A DNA stretch of 29,955 nucleotides from a virus: positions 1-29,955 of IMG/VR virus record IMGVR_UViG_3300042691_018971, one strand, 5' to 3'. This document shows positions 16,430 through 22,907 of the stretch, piece by piece. The first letter of the stretch is position 1, and the number at the start of each line of letters is the position of its first letter. The notes under the pieces were generated by a model that was not told where the DNA came from, made no database searches, and was given only the letters and a program-made list of their open reading frames with translations. Made by a program: the position numbers and the translations under genes.

Positions 16430-17061
16430 TACTCTGCATCCTTCTTGTAGAGTTTGTTGAGGGTAGAAACTTTGTCTTCAAGCTCGCTGAGAAACTTCTC
16501 AACTTCCCGTTCAAGCTCAATGATGATCTCGTTGTCACGATGTACCCGGAAAATGAACAACTGCATGTGTTCAGGCATACGGGGATCATAGCTTACGAAG
16601 TCGCACCACTTGCGGTCTGTACATGCCATTTGCCACTGCATCTGTGTCACGTACTTGGATGGGGCAGAATCAGAGAGGAGGGTGTCGATGTGAGTCGCCG
16701 TGTTAGGGCATTTGATCTCCACCAAGCCATCCTCGCCAACAAAGCCATCAGGCGATGCGCCAGCGTTCTCAATTGTCGGGTGGGGAATAAACCCTACTTC
16801 CTGCACCAGATCAGCCAAACGAGACTCGTAGGCTTGTCGGGCAAAAGGTTCGGTGTTTATCCCCCACACCATTGCGGCATTCTGATAGGAGTCCCCCTGT
16901 AATCCTGTCAGACGCTCGCACACCAGTTCAGCCATATAGTTGGCTCGGCTGGTGCTATAGCCGCTTTTGGTCTTGGCAATGATGTCGGCAACGCGAGACG
17001 CGGTGACCTTGCCAAGACGAGCGGCAAACCATTCGGGAGAGCGCTGTTCCATATCAGCCAT
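16429..17061 (-). CDS. YqaJ / lambda-type exonuclease (viral recombinase nuclease)
   Basis: A 210-aa 5'-3' exonuclease of the PD-(D/E)XK superfamily. From the ATG at 17061: R-x-x-G...TAS motif (SPEWFAARLGKVTASRVADI, residues 8-27), E71 in GINTEPFARQAYE, and the catalytic core GASPDGFVGEDGLVEIKCPN with D105, E115 and K117. It degrades one strand at double-strand ends to give 3' tails for the annealase, as lambda exo does for beta. The start was chosen because it sits in an 8-base overlap with the upstream stop and begins just before the conserved motif; the frame stays open further upstream. The annealase partner lies three genes upstream. Confidence 0.9.
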   Translation of the reverse strand: MADMEQRSPEWFAARLGKVTASRVADIIAKTKSGYSTSRANYMAELVCERLTGLQGDSYQNAAMVWGINTEPFARQAYESRLADLVQEVGFIPHPTIENAGASPDGFVGEDGLVEIKCPNTATHIDTLLSDSAPSKYVTQMQWQMACTDRKWCDFVSYDPRMPEHMQLFIFRVHRDNEIIIELEREVEKFLSELEDKVSTLNKLYKKDAE

Positions 17062-17290
17062 CGCTCTCACGCATAAACGCATCACCAATTTCACGGGCGG
17101 CGCTGGCGATTCCATCAGTGCTGCTATAATCGCCGTCTGCCAGCAATCCGTTGAGCGCAGCAAGGGCAGCCTTGTCACGCATAGACAGGTCTTCCATTGC
17201 CAGAAGGTTGGTGTTCCCAGCAATCTCAGCAAGGCTTTCAGCGATTTGCTTAAGAATGATAATGAGTTCTGTTCCTTGATCTTCAGTCAT
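17054..17290 (-). CDS. Hypothetical small helical protein, 78 aa
   Basis: A short acidic protein with two helical segments (ELIIILKQIAESLAEIAGN and ASAAREIGDAFMRE), the second like an IAxAMLxE C-terminus often found in tiny phage proteins. The start at 17290 is fixed by GGAGGG 7 bases upstream and by the previous stop one base away. No function known. Confidence 0.6.
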   Translation of the reverse strand: MTEDQGTELIIILKQIAESLAEIAGNTNLLAMEDLSMRDKAALAALNGLLADGDYSSTDGIASAAREIGDAFMRESDG

Positions 17291-17291
17291 A

Positions 17292-17477
17292 TTAATACCC
17301 TCCTTCAAGTACGTTGGTTAAGTGAGTCACGAGAGCCAGAGCAGCATTGGCTTCTGGCCCGTCAGGTCCATCAACCGTGTCACTGTACTGGTCAATGAAG
17401 TCTATGGCTTCTTGCAAAGCCCCCATAAGTTCATAGAGCTTCTTGTTGTCGTGGGACAGTTCTGCAACGCGGCCCAT
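17292..17477 (-). CDS. Hypothetical small helical protein, 61 aa
   Basis: A 61-aa acidic protein, probably two helices (LSHDNKKLYELMGALQEAIDFIDQY and EANAALALVTHLTNVLE). The ATG at 17477 lies in a TGATG overlap with the ERF stop and follows GGAGGGG, so it is preferred over the GTG codon just before it. Translation should be coupled to ERF. No family recognised. Confidence 0.6.
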   Translation of the reverse strand: MGRVAELSHDNKKLYELMGALQEAIDFIDQYSDTVDGPDGPEANAALALVTHLTNVLEGGY

Positions 17478-18085
17478 CACAGCCCCTCCGTGCTAGGGTC
17501 AATGTTTGCGGCCATCGCCTTGAGATCATCAAGGAAAGCAGAAGCCGCAGCCCTCTCATCAACGGAAATGGTTTTATACCATTCGCGAAGGGATTCCGTG
17601 CCTTTCTTGGCTTTTGTTTCACCAGCAACACGAAGCGCGGCCAGATCGACCTTAGCAGCTTTCTTGGCAGGGGCGGCGGTAGGGACAGGCCCAGCTTGCA
17701 CAGCGCCATTGCCATCGTCATCGTCAGAAGCGACACAGAGGACAGCAGAGAGGCCATAGCGACGGCCATATGTAATGCCAGAGCCGATGCCGTGCGCGTC
17801 CCACTTGTGGACAGGCATGAAGAGAGTTTCGGACATGAACTCGCCAGACTTGTGAACGAGCATGGTTTCTACCTCAACGCCCTTGCCTTCCACCGTGCGG
17901 GGAAACTGCATGATTGCAAGATCGTTTTTGGCAAGGGGTTCACGGATAACAGCGCGAATCGCAGCCAGATCGGCATACTTGGATTTGAAGACAGGATTGA
18001 GCCCCGTCTTCGTTGCGTCATCAATCTCAGCTTGTGCCTTGCACAGAGCGGAAGCGATTTCAGTAATTGTGTCGGACATTTTCAT
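17477..18085 (-). CDS. erf: ERF-family single-strand annealing protein
   Basis: A 202-aa recombinase. The ERF signature fills residues 10-125: NPVFKSKYADLAAIRAVIREPL, QFP....GKGVEVETMLVHKSGE, ETLFMPVHKWDAHGIGSGITYGRRYGLSAVLCVASDDDDGN. ERF proteins form rings that anneal complementary single strands during phage recombination and concatemer formation. After an Ala/Pro linker (about 130-145) the C-terminal part is helical. An AAGGAG site lies 8 bases before the ATG. With the YqaJ-type exonuclease and the SSB-like protein downstream, it makes a complete Red-like recombination set. Confidence 0.92.
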   Translation of the reverse strand: MKMSDTITEIASALCKAQAEIDDATKTGLNPVFKSKYADLAAIRAVIREPLAKNDLAIMQFPRTVEGKGVEVETMLVHKSGEFMSETLFMPVHKWDAHGIGSGITYGRRYGLSAVLCVASDDDDGNGAVQAGPVPTAAPAKKAAKVDLAALRVAGETKAKKGTESLREWYKTISVDERAAASAFLDDLKAMAANIDPSTEGL

Positions 18086-18097
18086 AGTAGTGGCTCC

Positions 18098-18403
18098 TTA
18101 CCATCTATCTTTATCGTACTGGATAGCGCAATCCTCGCCAATGCTATCAAGCAGCTTGGCGTCTGCATTCATGATCTTGAGCAAAGTAGCCTTGAAAGCA
18201 GCAGGAATGTTGCTGTTAGGCTTCTTCTCAGCAGGGAAAGCAATGTCTGCTATGTATGGTTCATTCGCCGTGTGGTCGATCTCAATATCAAGATCAGCCT
18301 CAACGATAAAGATGCCGTCCATACCAGCGGGCTCATACTCCTCAAGGAGATATGTGATTGGCGATAGGCCAACATGTTTTGCGTCTGGATTGTTGTAGCT
18401 CAT
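18098..18403 (-). CDS. First gene of leftward early operon, unknown, 101 aa
   Basis: An unrecognised soluble protein. The ATG at 18403 follows AGGGAG by 9 bases and is preferred over an upstream TTG. An alpha/beta pattern is visible: an acidic strand (FIVEADLDIEIDH) followed by a helix (NIPAAFKATLLKIMNADAKLL). It is the promoter-proximal gene of the operon that leads into ERF, 12 bases upstream of it, so it is probably made early and abundantly. Confidence 0.6.
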   Translation of the reverse strand: MSYNNPDAKHVGLSPITYLLEEYEPAGMDGIFIVEADLDIEIDHTANEPYIADIAFPAEKKPNSNIPAAFKATLLKIMNADAKLLDSIGEDCAIQYDKDRW

Positions 18404-18471
18404 TAGTGGATACTCCCTAGTTTGGGACAATCAACATCTAACATCGCTGCAAAACAAAATCAAGCCTTAAG

Positions 18472-18500
18472 TTGACTTTTTATCTGGGGCTAGGCATAGT
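18472..18500 (+). promoter_or_regulatory. Rightward promoter, probably giving a leaderless transcript
   Basis: TTGACT (18472-18477), a 17-bp spacer and CATAGT (18495-18500) make a good sigma70-type promoter. Transcription would begin about 7 bases further on, at or beside the ATG of the Cro-like gene at 18507. No ribosome site precedes that ATG. It lies in the 103-bp gap between the divergent leftward and rightward operons, where an early switch would be expected. Confidence 0.5.
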
Positions 18501-18506
18501 GGCAAA

Positions 18507-18701
18507 ATGAGGAAAGACAAGCCGCCAATTCTGTATGTTGTGTTTCGCGCCTATGGCAATGCCAGCAGGCTTGCGGAATCTCTTGGCATATCAAAGCAGG
18601 CGGTTGCTCACTGGCAAGTTGTGCCCCTTCGCCATCTAAAAACTATCTCGGAGGTGACAGGCATCTCCAGACGCAAGTTGAGGCCCGACCTCTATGATTA
18701 A
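18507..18701 (+). CDS. Cro / YdaS-like helix-turn-helix regulator
   Basis: A 64-aa DNA-binding protein, nearly all one HTH domain: FRAYGNASRLAESLGISKQAVAHWQVVPLRHLKTISEVTGISRRKLRPDLYD. The pattern (GSASRLAxxLGIxxQAVxxW..VP......IExxTGIxRxxLRPD) is that of YdaS/Cro-type repressors from prophages. It probably binds the 18404-18506 control region and represses one or both divergent operons. It is the first gene of the rightward early operon and ends in an ATGATTAA overlap with the next gene. No partner CI-type repressor with a protease domain is seen in the window. Confidence 0.8.
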   Translation: MRKDKPPILYVVFRAYGNASRLAESLGISKQAVAHWQVVPLRHLKTISEVTGISRRKLRPDLYD

Positions 18702-18930
18702 GCGTGACTTTCGGAGCAAGAAGCCTGCTCAAGAAGCAGTTGTCATGTTTTGGCAATTGGGTCTGGACACTTATGACATAGCTTCCAGAATGGGGGCGAC
18801 TGAGGCTGCGGTCTATAATGTCTTGGCAGCATGGCGAGAAAAGAAACATGATTCAGATTATTTTGCCATTCCCTCCCAGCGTGAACAGGCTTTGGAAGAC
18901 GAAGAAAACTGGGGGGATGTATCGCTCTGA
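18694..18930 (+). CDS. Small helix-turn-helix protein, 78 aa
   Basis: The N-terminal 50 residues form an HTH of the kind used for non-specific or promoter DNA binding (AQEAVVMFWQLGLDTYDIASRMGATEAAVYNVLAAWREKK). The last 28 residues are acidic and are encoded in the stretch that overlaps the rusA gene in another frame. It starts inside the stop of the Cro-like gene. Its target is unknown; a second early regulator is plausible. Confidence 0.65.
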   Translation: MIKRDFRSKKPAQEAVVMFWQLGLDTYDIASRMGATEAAVYNVLAAWREKKHDSDYFAIPSQREQALEDEENWGDVSL

Positions 18931-19207
18931 AGAGTATTCAGGGTGGAGAAAACACGCCATGTGGGCCATCGCGGCCCAGATAAAAGGCGCAAAGATCAAG
19001 GGAGAGTACACTCTGGATGTTCAGGCAAAAAAGCCTGACAAGAGACGCCGTGACATTGGCAATCTGGAAAAAGCCGTCAGTGACATATTGCAGGCTACTG
19101 GGGTCATAGAAGACGATTGCCTGTGTCAGGACTTGAGAATGCGTTGGGTCGATTTTGGCCCGGAGTTTCTAATCACTATAAGGCCACACAATGGGGAAAC
19201 GGTCTGA
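18848..19207 (+). CDS. rusA: RusA-family Holliday junction resolvase
   Basis: A 119-aa resolvase that cuts four-way junctions formed during phage recombination and replication. From the ATG at 18848 it begins at the family's conserved IILPFPPSVNRLWK and keeps RSEEYSGWRKHA, then the catalytic block KRRRDIGNLEKAVSDILQATGVIEDD with acidic residues at D69, D79 and D89/D90. The frame is open further upstream, but the conserved region starts here. Its 5' end overlaps the HTH gene by 83 bases and its 3' end overlaps the methyltransferase by 17. Confidence 0.9.
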   Translation: MIQIILPFPPSVNRLWKTKKTGGMYRSEEYSGWRKHAMWAIAAQIKGAKIKGEYTLDVQAKKPDKRRRDIGNLEKAVSDILQATGVIEDDCLCQDLRMRWVDFGPEFLITIRPHNGETV

Positions 19208-19706
19208 CTTTGAACACAAGCCGATGATGTATTATGCGACCCCCAGAGAGGCGGTCGCGCCCTTGCTGCCATATCTGCCACCGGAGTGCTGGTATTGCGA
19301 GCCATGTGCTGGCGAGGGCATCCTGATCGGGCATCTTCATGCTGTGGGGCATCATTGCGTGTCAGCTTTTGACGCTGGCTTGGGGCCATTCCCGCGCCAT
19401 GACGCATCCTTCATTGAGGAGGCTGATCTCAACGGGGCTGATTACATTATTACCAATCCCCCGTGGGATCGCGCTCCTCTTCACCAGATCATAGAGCGGT
19501 GCGCCCGGCTGCGGCCCACATGGCTCCTCTTTGACGCCGACTGGATGCACACCCGTCAGGCCAGCCCTTATCTTGATATTTGCCATATGATCGTGGCAGT
19601 GGGCCGTATCAAATGGTTCGGTGGCACGAGCGGCAAGGATAACTGCTGCTGGTATCTGTTTGATGCCAAGTCTAAGCCGGTCAATACGCTGTTCGTGGGT
19701 CGCTGA
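19191..19706 (+). CDS. SAM-dependent DNA methyltransferase (NPPW, probably adenine-N6)
   Basis: A 171-aa class I methyltransferase. Motif I is CEPCAGEGILIGHL (residues 36-49, SAM binding); motif IV is NPPW at 89-92, which marks amino-methyltransferases acting on adenine (or cytosine N4). It has no target-recognition domain, so its specificity is not readable. It lacks the DPPY motif and length of CcrM. Such small phage methyltransferases usually protect phage DNA from host restriction or alter regulatory sites. Translation is coupled to rusA upstream and to the following gene by TGATG. Confidence 0.82.
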   Translation: MGKRSDFEHKPMMYYATPREAVAPLLPYLPPECWYCEPCAGEGILIGHLHAVGHHCVSAFDAGLGPFPRHDASFIEEADLNGADYIITNPPWDRAPLHQIIERCARLRPTWLLFDADWMHTRQASPYLDICHMIVAVGRIKWFGGTSGKDNCCWYLFDAKSKPVNTLFVGR

Positions 19707-19960
19707 TGTCAAAGATTGGGTTGAAGGAGCAGATCGCAGGCTTGGAGCGGTCGATCTGTAATTTGCGTGACACGATTGCCAAGCTACAGGACATGGCACG
19801 GATGAAGCGGGCTGATCCTGTAATGGTCCTTAGCCGGGAGCGGCACTTGGACGAGCTAGAAGCTGCCCTGAAGACACTGGTATGGCTTCAGGGCAACGAG
19901 GATAGGATCAAAGTTGCTCTTCGTGATCTGGCATCGCCGCCACTTCGCACTGACGCTTGA
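19706..19960 (+). CDS. Short coiled-coil protein, unknown
   Basis: An 84-aa helical protein with heptad character throughout (LKEQIAGLERSICNLRDTIAKLQDM ... RERHLDELEAALKTLVWL). It starts in a TGATG overlap with the methyltransferase, so it may be a partner of it or simply the last gene of the operon. Its 3' end overlaps the converging leftward gene by 53 bases. No family recognised. Confidence 0.6.
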   Translation: MSKIGLKEQIAGLERSICNLRDTIAKLQDMARMKRADPVMVLSRERHLDELEAALKTLVWLQGNEDRIKVALRDLASPPLRTDA

Positions 19961-20165
19961 TCTGGTCAAAGCCGGTGGTGAAGATGGGTGTGAGTTGAAT
20001 TTCCCACCCCTTCTCAGCGCATAGCTCAATCAGCTTTGCTGTCTCATCAGGGTGGACAAAGAAAGTCTGCCAGTCCCAGAATTTAACAAAAGTGGGGAGT
20101 GCTGCGACGGTCTTGTCGCCAACTAATTCTTTACGAGCGTGGTAGGAAATAGTGACTTCAATCAT
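19908..20165 (-). CDS. Hypothetical protein, 85 aa, strong ribosome site
   Basis: A single leftward gene among rightward ones. A near-perfect AAGGAGG lies 5 bases before the ATG, which argues that it is real. The product (MIEVTISYHARKELVG...FVKFWDWQTFFVHPDETAKLIELCAEKGWEIQLTPIF) looks like a small alpha/beta domain with an N-terminal strand. It would be transcribed from the 20166-20296 control region, opposite the HTH regulator gene. Its role is unknown; the divergent arrangement suggests regulation by that protein. Confidence 0.65.
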   Translation of the reverse strand: MIEVTISYHARKELVGDKTVAALPTFVKFWDWQTFFVHPDETAKLIELCAEKGWEIQLTPIFTTGFDQIKRQCEVAAMPDHEEQL

Positions 20166-20184
20166 AGTTGCCTCCTTTGGCGCT

Positions 20185-20277
20185 CAATATATGGCATAGG
20201 GCCAGGATTATTGCAAGCAAACTTTTCGCTTGCCGGTGGCTTATCGCCATATTATGGTGGCGGTTCGCCATATATTG
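20185..20277. promoter_or_regulatory. Operator cluster between divergent genes
   Basis: This gap holds CAATATATGGC (20185-20195) and its exact inverted copy GCCATATATTG (20267-20277), plus a perfect 11-bp palindrome CCATATTATGG (20247-20257). TCGCCATAT occurs at 20244 and again at 20265, exactly 21 bp (two helical turns) apart. The left element overlaps a leftward -10-like TATATT. The arrangement suggests cooperative binding of a small regulator, most simply the HTH protein encoded next door. Confidence 0.5.
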
Positions 20278-20296
20278 GGGCGTTGGAGAATTAATC

Positions 20297-20479
20297 ATGA
20301 CTCAGGAACAGATCGCTCAGAAGTTGCTGGAAATATGCAACAAGAGCGGCAAAACGCGGCTGGAAATATCAGAATGGTTGGGGGTCCACGAGCGGACTCT
20401 GTATCGCTGGTTGTCTGGAGAAAGCCCTGTGCCCGTATCGGTTATGCGGGCCATAGAGTTGCTTGGTAAGGGCGGTTGA
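20297..20479 (+). CDS. Small Cro/C1-type HTH regulator, 60 aa
   Basis: The start at 20297 is set by GGAG about 7 bases upstream; the frame is open further back. The whole protein is one HTH domain (QKLLEICNKSGKTRLEISEWLGVHERTLYRWLSGESPVPVSVMRAIELL), a minimal lambda-repressor-like fold. It sits directly beside the operator cluster and in front of the replication genes, so control of replication-gene expression or autoregulation is likely. No oligomerisation or protease domain. Confidence 0.78.
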   Translation: MTQEQIAQKLLEICNKSGKTRLEISEWLGVHERTLYRWLSGESPVPVSVMRAIELLGKGG

Positions 20480-20493
20480 GATATAGTGTCTGA

Positions 20494-20616
20494 ATGAGCG
20501 AAGCCCCAGAGGGCGTGACACCTCTGAGGCTTCTGGAATCAACACGCGGTGAGGCGCGAGTTGGACTTGACGGATTTAATATCCCGTTTTTTCCAATTCT
20601 GCAAGTCACCCCCTAG
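20494..20616 (+). CDS. Possible 40-aa leader peptide
   Basis: An open frame encodes MSEAPEGVTPLRLLES followed by 24 more residues ending in a Phe/Pro-rich FNIPFFPILQVTP. No strong ribosome site is visible. Its interest is its position: its stop codon at 20614-20616 falls inside the loop of a hairpin that covers the ribosome site of the next gene, so translating it could open that site. It could also be chance. Confidence 0.3.
   Translation: MSEAPEGVTPLRLLESTRGEARVGLDGFNIPFFPILQVTP
20501..20532. repeat. Inverted repeat, 12-bp arms
   Basis: AAGCCCCAGAGG (20501-20512) and CCTCTGAGGCTT (20521-20532) pair over 12 bp with one mismatch around an 8-base loop. No T-run follows on either strand, so it is not a standard intrinsic terminator. 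It lies downstream of the HTH regulator gene and upstream of the replication genes; attenuation, transcript processing or protein binding are possible. Confidence 0.6.
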
Positions 20617-20626
20617 CAATTGGGGG
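20609..20626 (+). promoter_or_regulatory. Hairpin masking the ribosome site of the HTH/GIY-YIG gene
   Basis: CCCCC (20609-20613) can pair with GGGGG (20622-20626). The G-run is the apparent Shine-Dalgarno for the ATG at 20631. The short five-GC stem would hide it until opened, for example by ribosomes finishing the upstream 40-codon frame. Confidence 0.4.
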
Positions 20627-20630
20627 CATT

Positions 20631-21305
20631 ATGTCATTTCAAGCTATGGCTTGGGCCATTACTCAGGATATTCCGAGAACATCTGAAAAGTTTTTGCTGG
20701 TCATGCTGGCAAACTACGCGGATAAAAGCGGGTATTGTTACCCCTCCATTGAGCGTCTTGCGCTGGAGCTTTCCCAAAACCGAAAAACGGTTATCAAGTC
20801 TATTAAGTCATTGATTTTGGCTGGGTTGCTACGTGACACGGGTCGCCGTGTTGGGCGCACAAAATCAGTTATTGTCTATCAATTAATGGGCATCCCATCT
20901 GCATCTCAATTTCATTATGTCTATCGAATTGAAAACCCTGAAACGGGCGAATATTACATTGGCACGAGGTCAACCAACGTCCTGCCTCAAATGGATGAAT
21001 ATCGCGGAAGTGGTGAGTGGTGCAGAGAAATTGCAGAAAAAAATATTTTTACAGTTCGTGAGATTATAAAAATTTTCCCATCAGCGGAAGAATGTCGAGC
21101 GTACGAAGCACGATTTTTTAGAAGCATGGACTACGATGATGGGCTTTGCAAAAATAAGCAAACGCGATTTCACATGCAGAGGGTTGGTCGCGAGCAGCAT
21201 CAGCAATTTCTAATCAAAATGGAAGCGGATCGTATCAAACTGCCGCCAGAAAAATTTCAATTTCTGTACGGTGGCGAAGATGAAGATGTCCCGTTTTTGG
21301 GCTGA
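20631..21305 (+). CDS. HTH_36-type replication protein fused to a GIY-YIG endonuclease
   Basis: A 224-aa two-part protein. Residues 1-88 are an HTH_36-type winged helix common in phage replication genes (SFQAMAWAITQ...KFLLVMLANYADKSGYCYPSIERLALELSQNRKTVIKSIKSLILAGLL). Residues 96-165 are a GIY-YIG nuclease: VYRIENPETGEYYIG (motif as VYR...YYIG), Y.GSGEW, and E159 in YEARFF as the metal-binding Glu. The nuclease part is encoded by clearly more A/T-rich DNA. In-frame sequence after the stop looks like the lost tail of the HTH protein. The nuclease was therefore probably inserted into the gene. The HTH half likely acts with the helicase and primase downstream. Confidence 0.8.
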   Translation: MSFQAMAWAITQDIPRTSEKFLLVMLANYADKSGYCYPSIERLALELSQNRKTVIKSIKSLILAGLLRDTGRRVGRTKSVIVYQLMGIPSASQFHYVYRIENPETGEYYIGTRSTNVLPQMDEYRGSGEWCREIAEKNIFTVREIIKIFPSAEECRAYEARFFRSMDYDDGLCKNKQTRFHMQRVGREQHQQFLIKMEADRIKLPPEKFQFLYGGEDEDVPFLG

Positions 21306-21365
21306 AGCAGTTCCAATTTTGGATCTAAGCAGTACCAAAACTGGATACCAAACCTAATAGTTTAA
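21306..21365 (+). pseudogene. Probable remnant of the HTH protein's C-terminus
   Basis: Directly after the TGA at 21303-21305, and in the same frame, 19 codons run to a TAA. They read SSSNFGSKQYQNWIPN and four more residues. Ser/Asn/Gly-rich text with KQ.QNW is what I recall for the low-complexity tails of HTH_36 phage proteins. It is best explained as the original end of the gene, cut off by the nuclease insertion. It is short, so chance similarity cannot be excluded. Confidence 0.4.
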
Positions 21366-21381
21366 CCATCCATATAAACCA

Positions 21382-21407
21382 AGATTCCTAGCCAACAGTA
21401 GGAATCT
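21382..21407. repeat. Perfect 9-bp inverted repeat before the helicase gene
   Basis: AGATTCCTA (21382-21390) and TAGGAATCT (21399-21407) flank an 8-base loop. It sits 21 bases before the helicase start, upstream of its AGAGGG ribosome site. There is no T-run, so a terminator is unlikely; an operator or RNA processing site is possible. Confidence 0.55.
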
Positions 21408-21428
21408 CTATAGTAAGGTAGAGGGACT

Positions 21429-22907
21429 ATGAAACTCAGGGACTATCAGGAAGACACCATCGCCAACCTTCGCCGGGCACTGGCAGCGGGTTACAAGCGG
21501 CCAGTCGTTCAGGCTCCAACAGGGGCGGGCAAGACGGTCATCGCGGCGGCTATCATTGAGATGGCGCGGGAGAAGGGCAAGAAGGTCATTTTTGCCGTGC
21601 CAGCTTTGACGCTGATCGATCAGACGGTAGAGCGATTCCGACAAAATGGCATACGGGAGATTGGGGTTATTCAGGGTCAGCACGAAATGACTGACTACAC
21701 CCAGCCGATCCAGATTTGCTCTGTCCAGACTTTGGCACGGAGGAATATCCCAAAGGTCGATCTGGTGATCATCGATGAATGCCACCTGATGTTCAAAATA
21801 TACGACACATGGATGAACCTTCCCCAGTGGAAGGATGTTCCCTTTGTCGGCCTGACAGCGACTCCGTGGTCGCGCGGTATGGGGGCGAAGGGACGCTGGG
21901 ATCACCTGATCGTGGGGACGACCACCAGCGACCTGATTGAGAAAAAGGCTCTGTCAGATTTCAAGGTTTATGCGCCAGCCCATCCAGATCTGTCAGGGGT
22001 CAAGACGGTGGCAGGAGACTATGAGCTTCGCGCTCTTGGCACGGCAATGGATCAGGGCAACCTCGTGGCCGATATTGTCTCGACATGGCTTGAGCGGGGC
22101 CAGAACAGGCCGACGCTCTGCTTCTGTGTCAACAGGGTCCATGCCAAGCATGTTCAGGAGCAATTCAAGCTCGCTGGCGTCGAAGCCGAGTACATGGACG
22201 CCTACACCGATCTGGACAAGCGGGGTCAAATTTTTGACAGGTTCAAGGCAGGGGATGTCAAAGTTCTGTGCAATGTCGGTGTTTTGACAACTGGGTTTGA
22301 TGCAGACGTTCGGTGCATCATTCTGGCCCGGCCTACTAAGTCAGAAATTCTCTACACTCAGATGATTGGTCGCGGCCTCCGCACTGCTAAAGGCAAAGAT
22401 CACTGCCTGATCTTGGATCATTCTGACAGCACGCTGCGGCTTGGTTTTGTCACGGACATTCACCACAACGAACTGGATGACGGGAAGGCAAAGCGGTCTC
22501 TTTCTGAGAAGAAGGTTCCTCTGCCAAAGGAATGCCCCAAGTGTACGTTCGTGAAGCCGGTCAAGGTTCACATCTGCCCTTCGTGTGGTTTTAAGCCAGA
22601 GCCAAAAGTGAAGGTGGAGACTGTCAGCGGCGATCTCTATGAGTTGTCACGAAACAAGTCGATCAAGCCGCATCATTGGGATCACAGCGCCCGGCAGGAG
22701 TTCTACAGTCAGCTTCTCCTTCATGCGCACTTGCGTGGCTACAAGGAGGCTTGGGCCTATTACGCCTTCAAGGATAAGTTCAAGGAGCCGCCTAGTCGGT
22801 CGATCAGGAAGGTTCCTGCCAAAATGATTTCGCCTGTGGTCGATAGCTGGATCAGGGCGCGGAATATCAGAAACGCAAAATCAAAAAATAACGGGAGAGC
22901 CGCATGA
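21429..22907 (+). CDS. Superfamily 2 DEAD/DEAH-type helicase (SSL2-like)
   Basis: A 492-aa ATP-dependent helicase for phage replication or repair. Visible motifs: Q-like start LRDYQEDTI; Walker A APTGAGKT (29-36); Walker B with DECH (116-119); motif III-type TATP (143-146); motif V TTGFD (287-291); motif VI QMIGRGLR (311-318). A four-Cys zinc ribbon follows (C369, C372, C383, C386), then a helical C-terminal region. The order HTH protein, SF2 helicase, zinc/TOPRIM primase is a recurrent phage replication cassette. The stop overlaps the primase start (ATGA). Confidence 0.93.
   Translation: MKLRDYQEDTIANLRRALAAGYKRPVVQAPTGAGKTVIAAAIIEMAREKGKKVIFAVPALTLIDQTVERFRQNGIREIGVIQGQHEMTDYTQPIQICSVQTLARRNIPKVDLVIIDECHLMFKIYDTWMNLPQWKDVPFVGLTATPWSRGMGAKGRWDHLIVGTTTSDLIEKKALSDFKVYAPAHPDLSGVKTVAGDYELRALGTAMDQGNLVADIVSTWLERGQNRPTLCFCVNRVHAKHVQEQFKLAGVEAEYMDAYTDLDKRGQIFDRFKAGDVKVLCNVGVLTTGFDADVRCIILARPTKSEILYTQMIGRGLRTAKGKDHCLILDHSDSTLRLGFVTDIHHNELDDGKAKRSLSEKKVPLPKECPKCTFVKPVKVHICPSCGFKPEPKVKVETVSGDLYELSRNKSIKPHHWDHSARQEFYSQLLLHAHLRGYKEAWAYYAFKDKFKEPPSRSIRKVPAKMISPVVDSWIRARNIRNAKSKNNGRAA

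Noticed and set aside
19191-19706. CcrM (GANTC) methyltransferase
   Set aside because: Tempting beside GcrA, but it has NPPW rather than DPPY, is about half the length and lacks CcrM's C-terminal domain.
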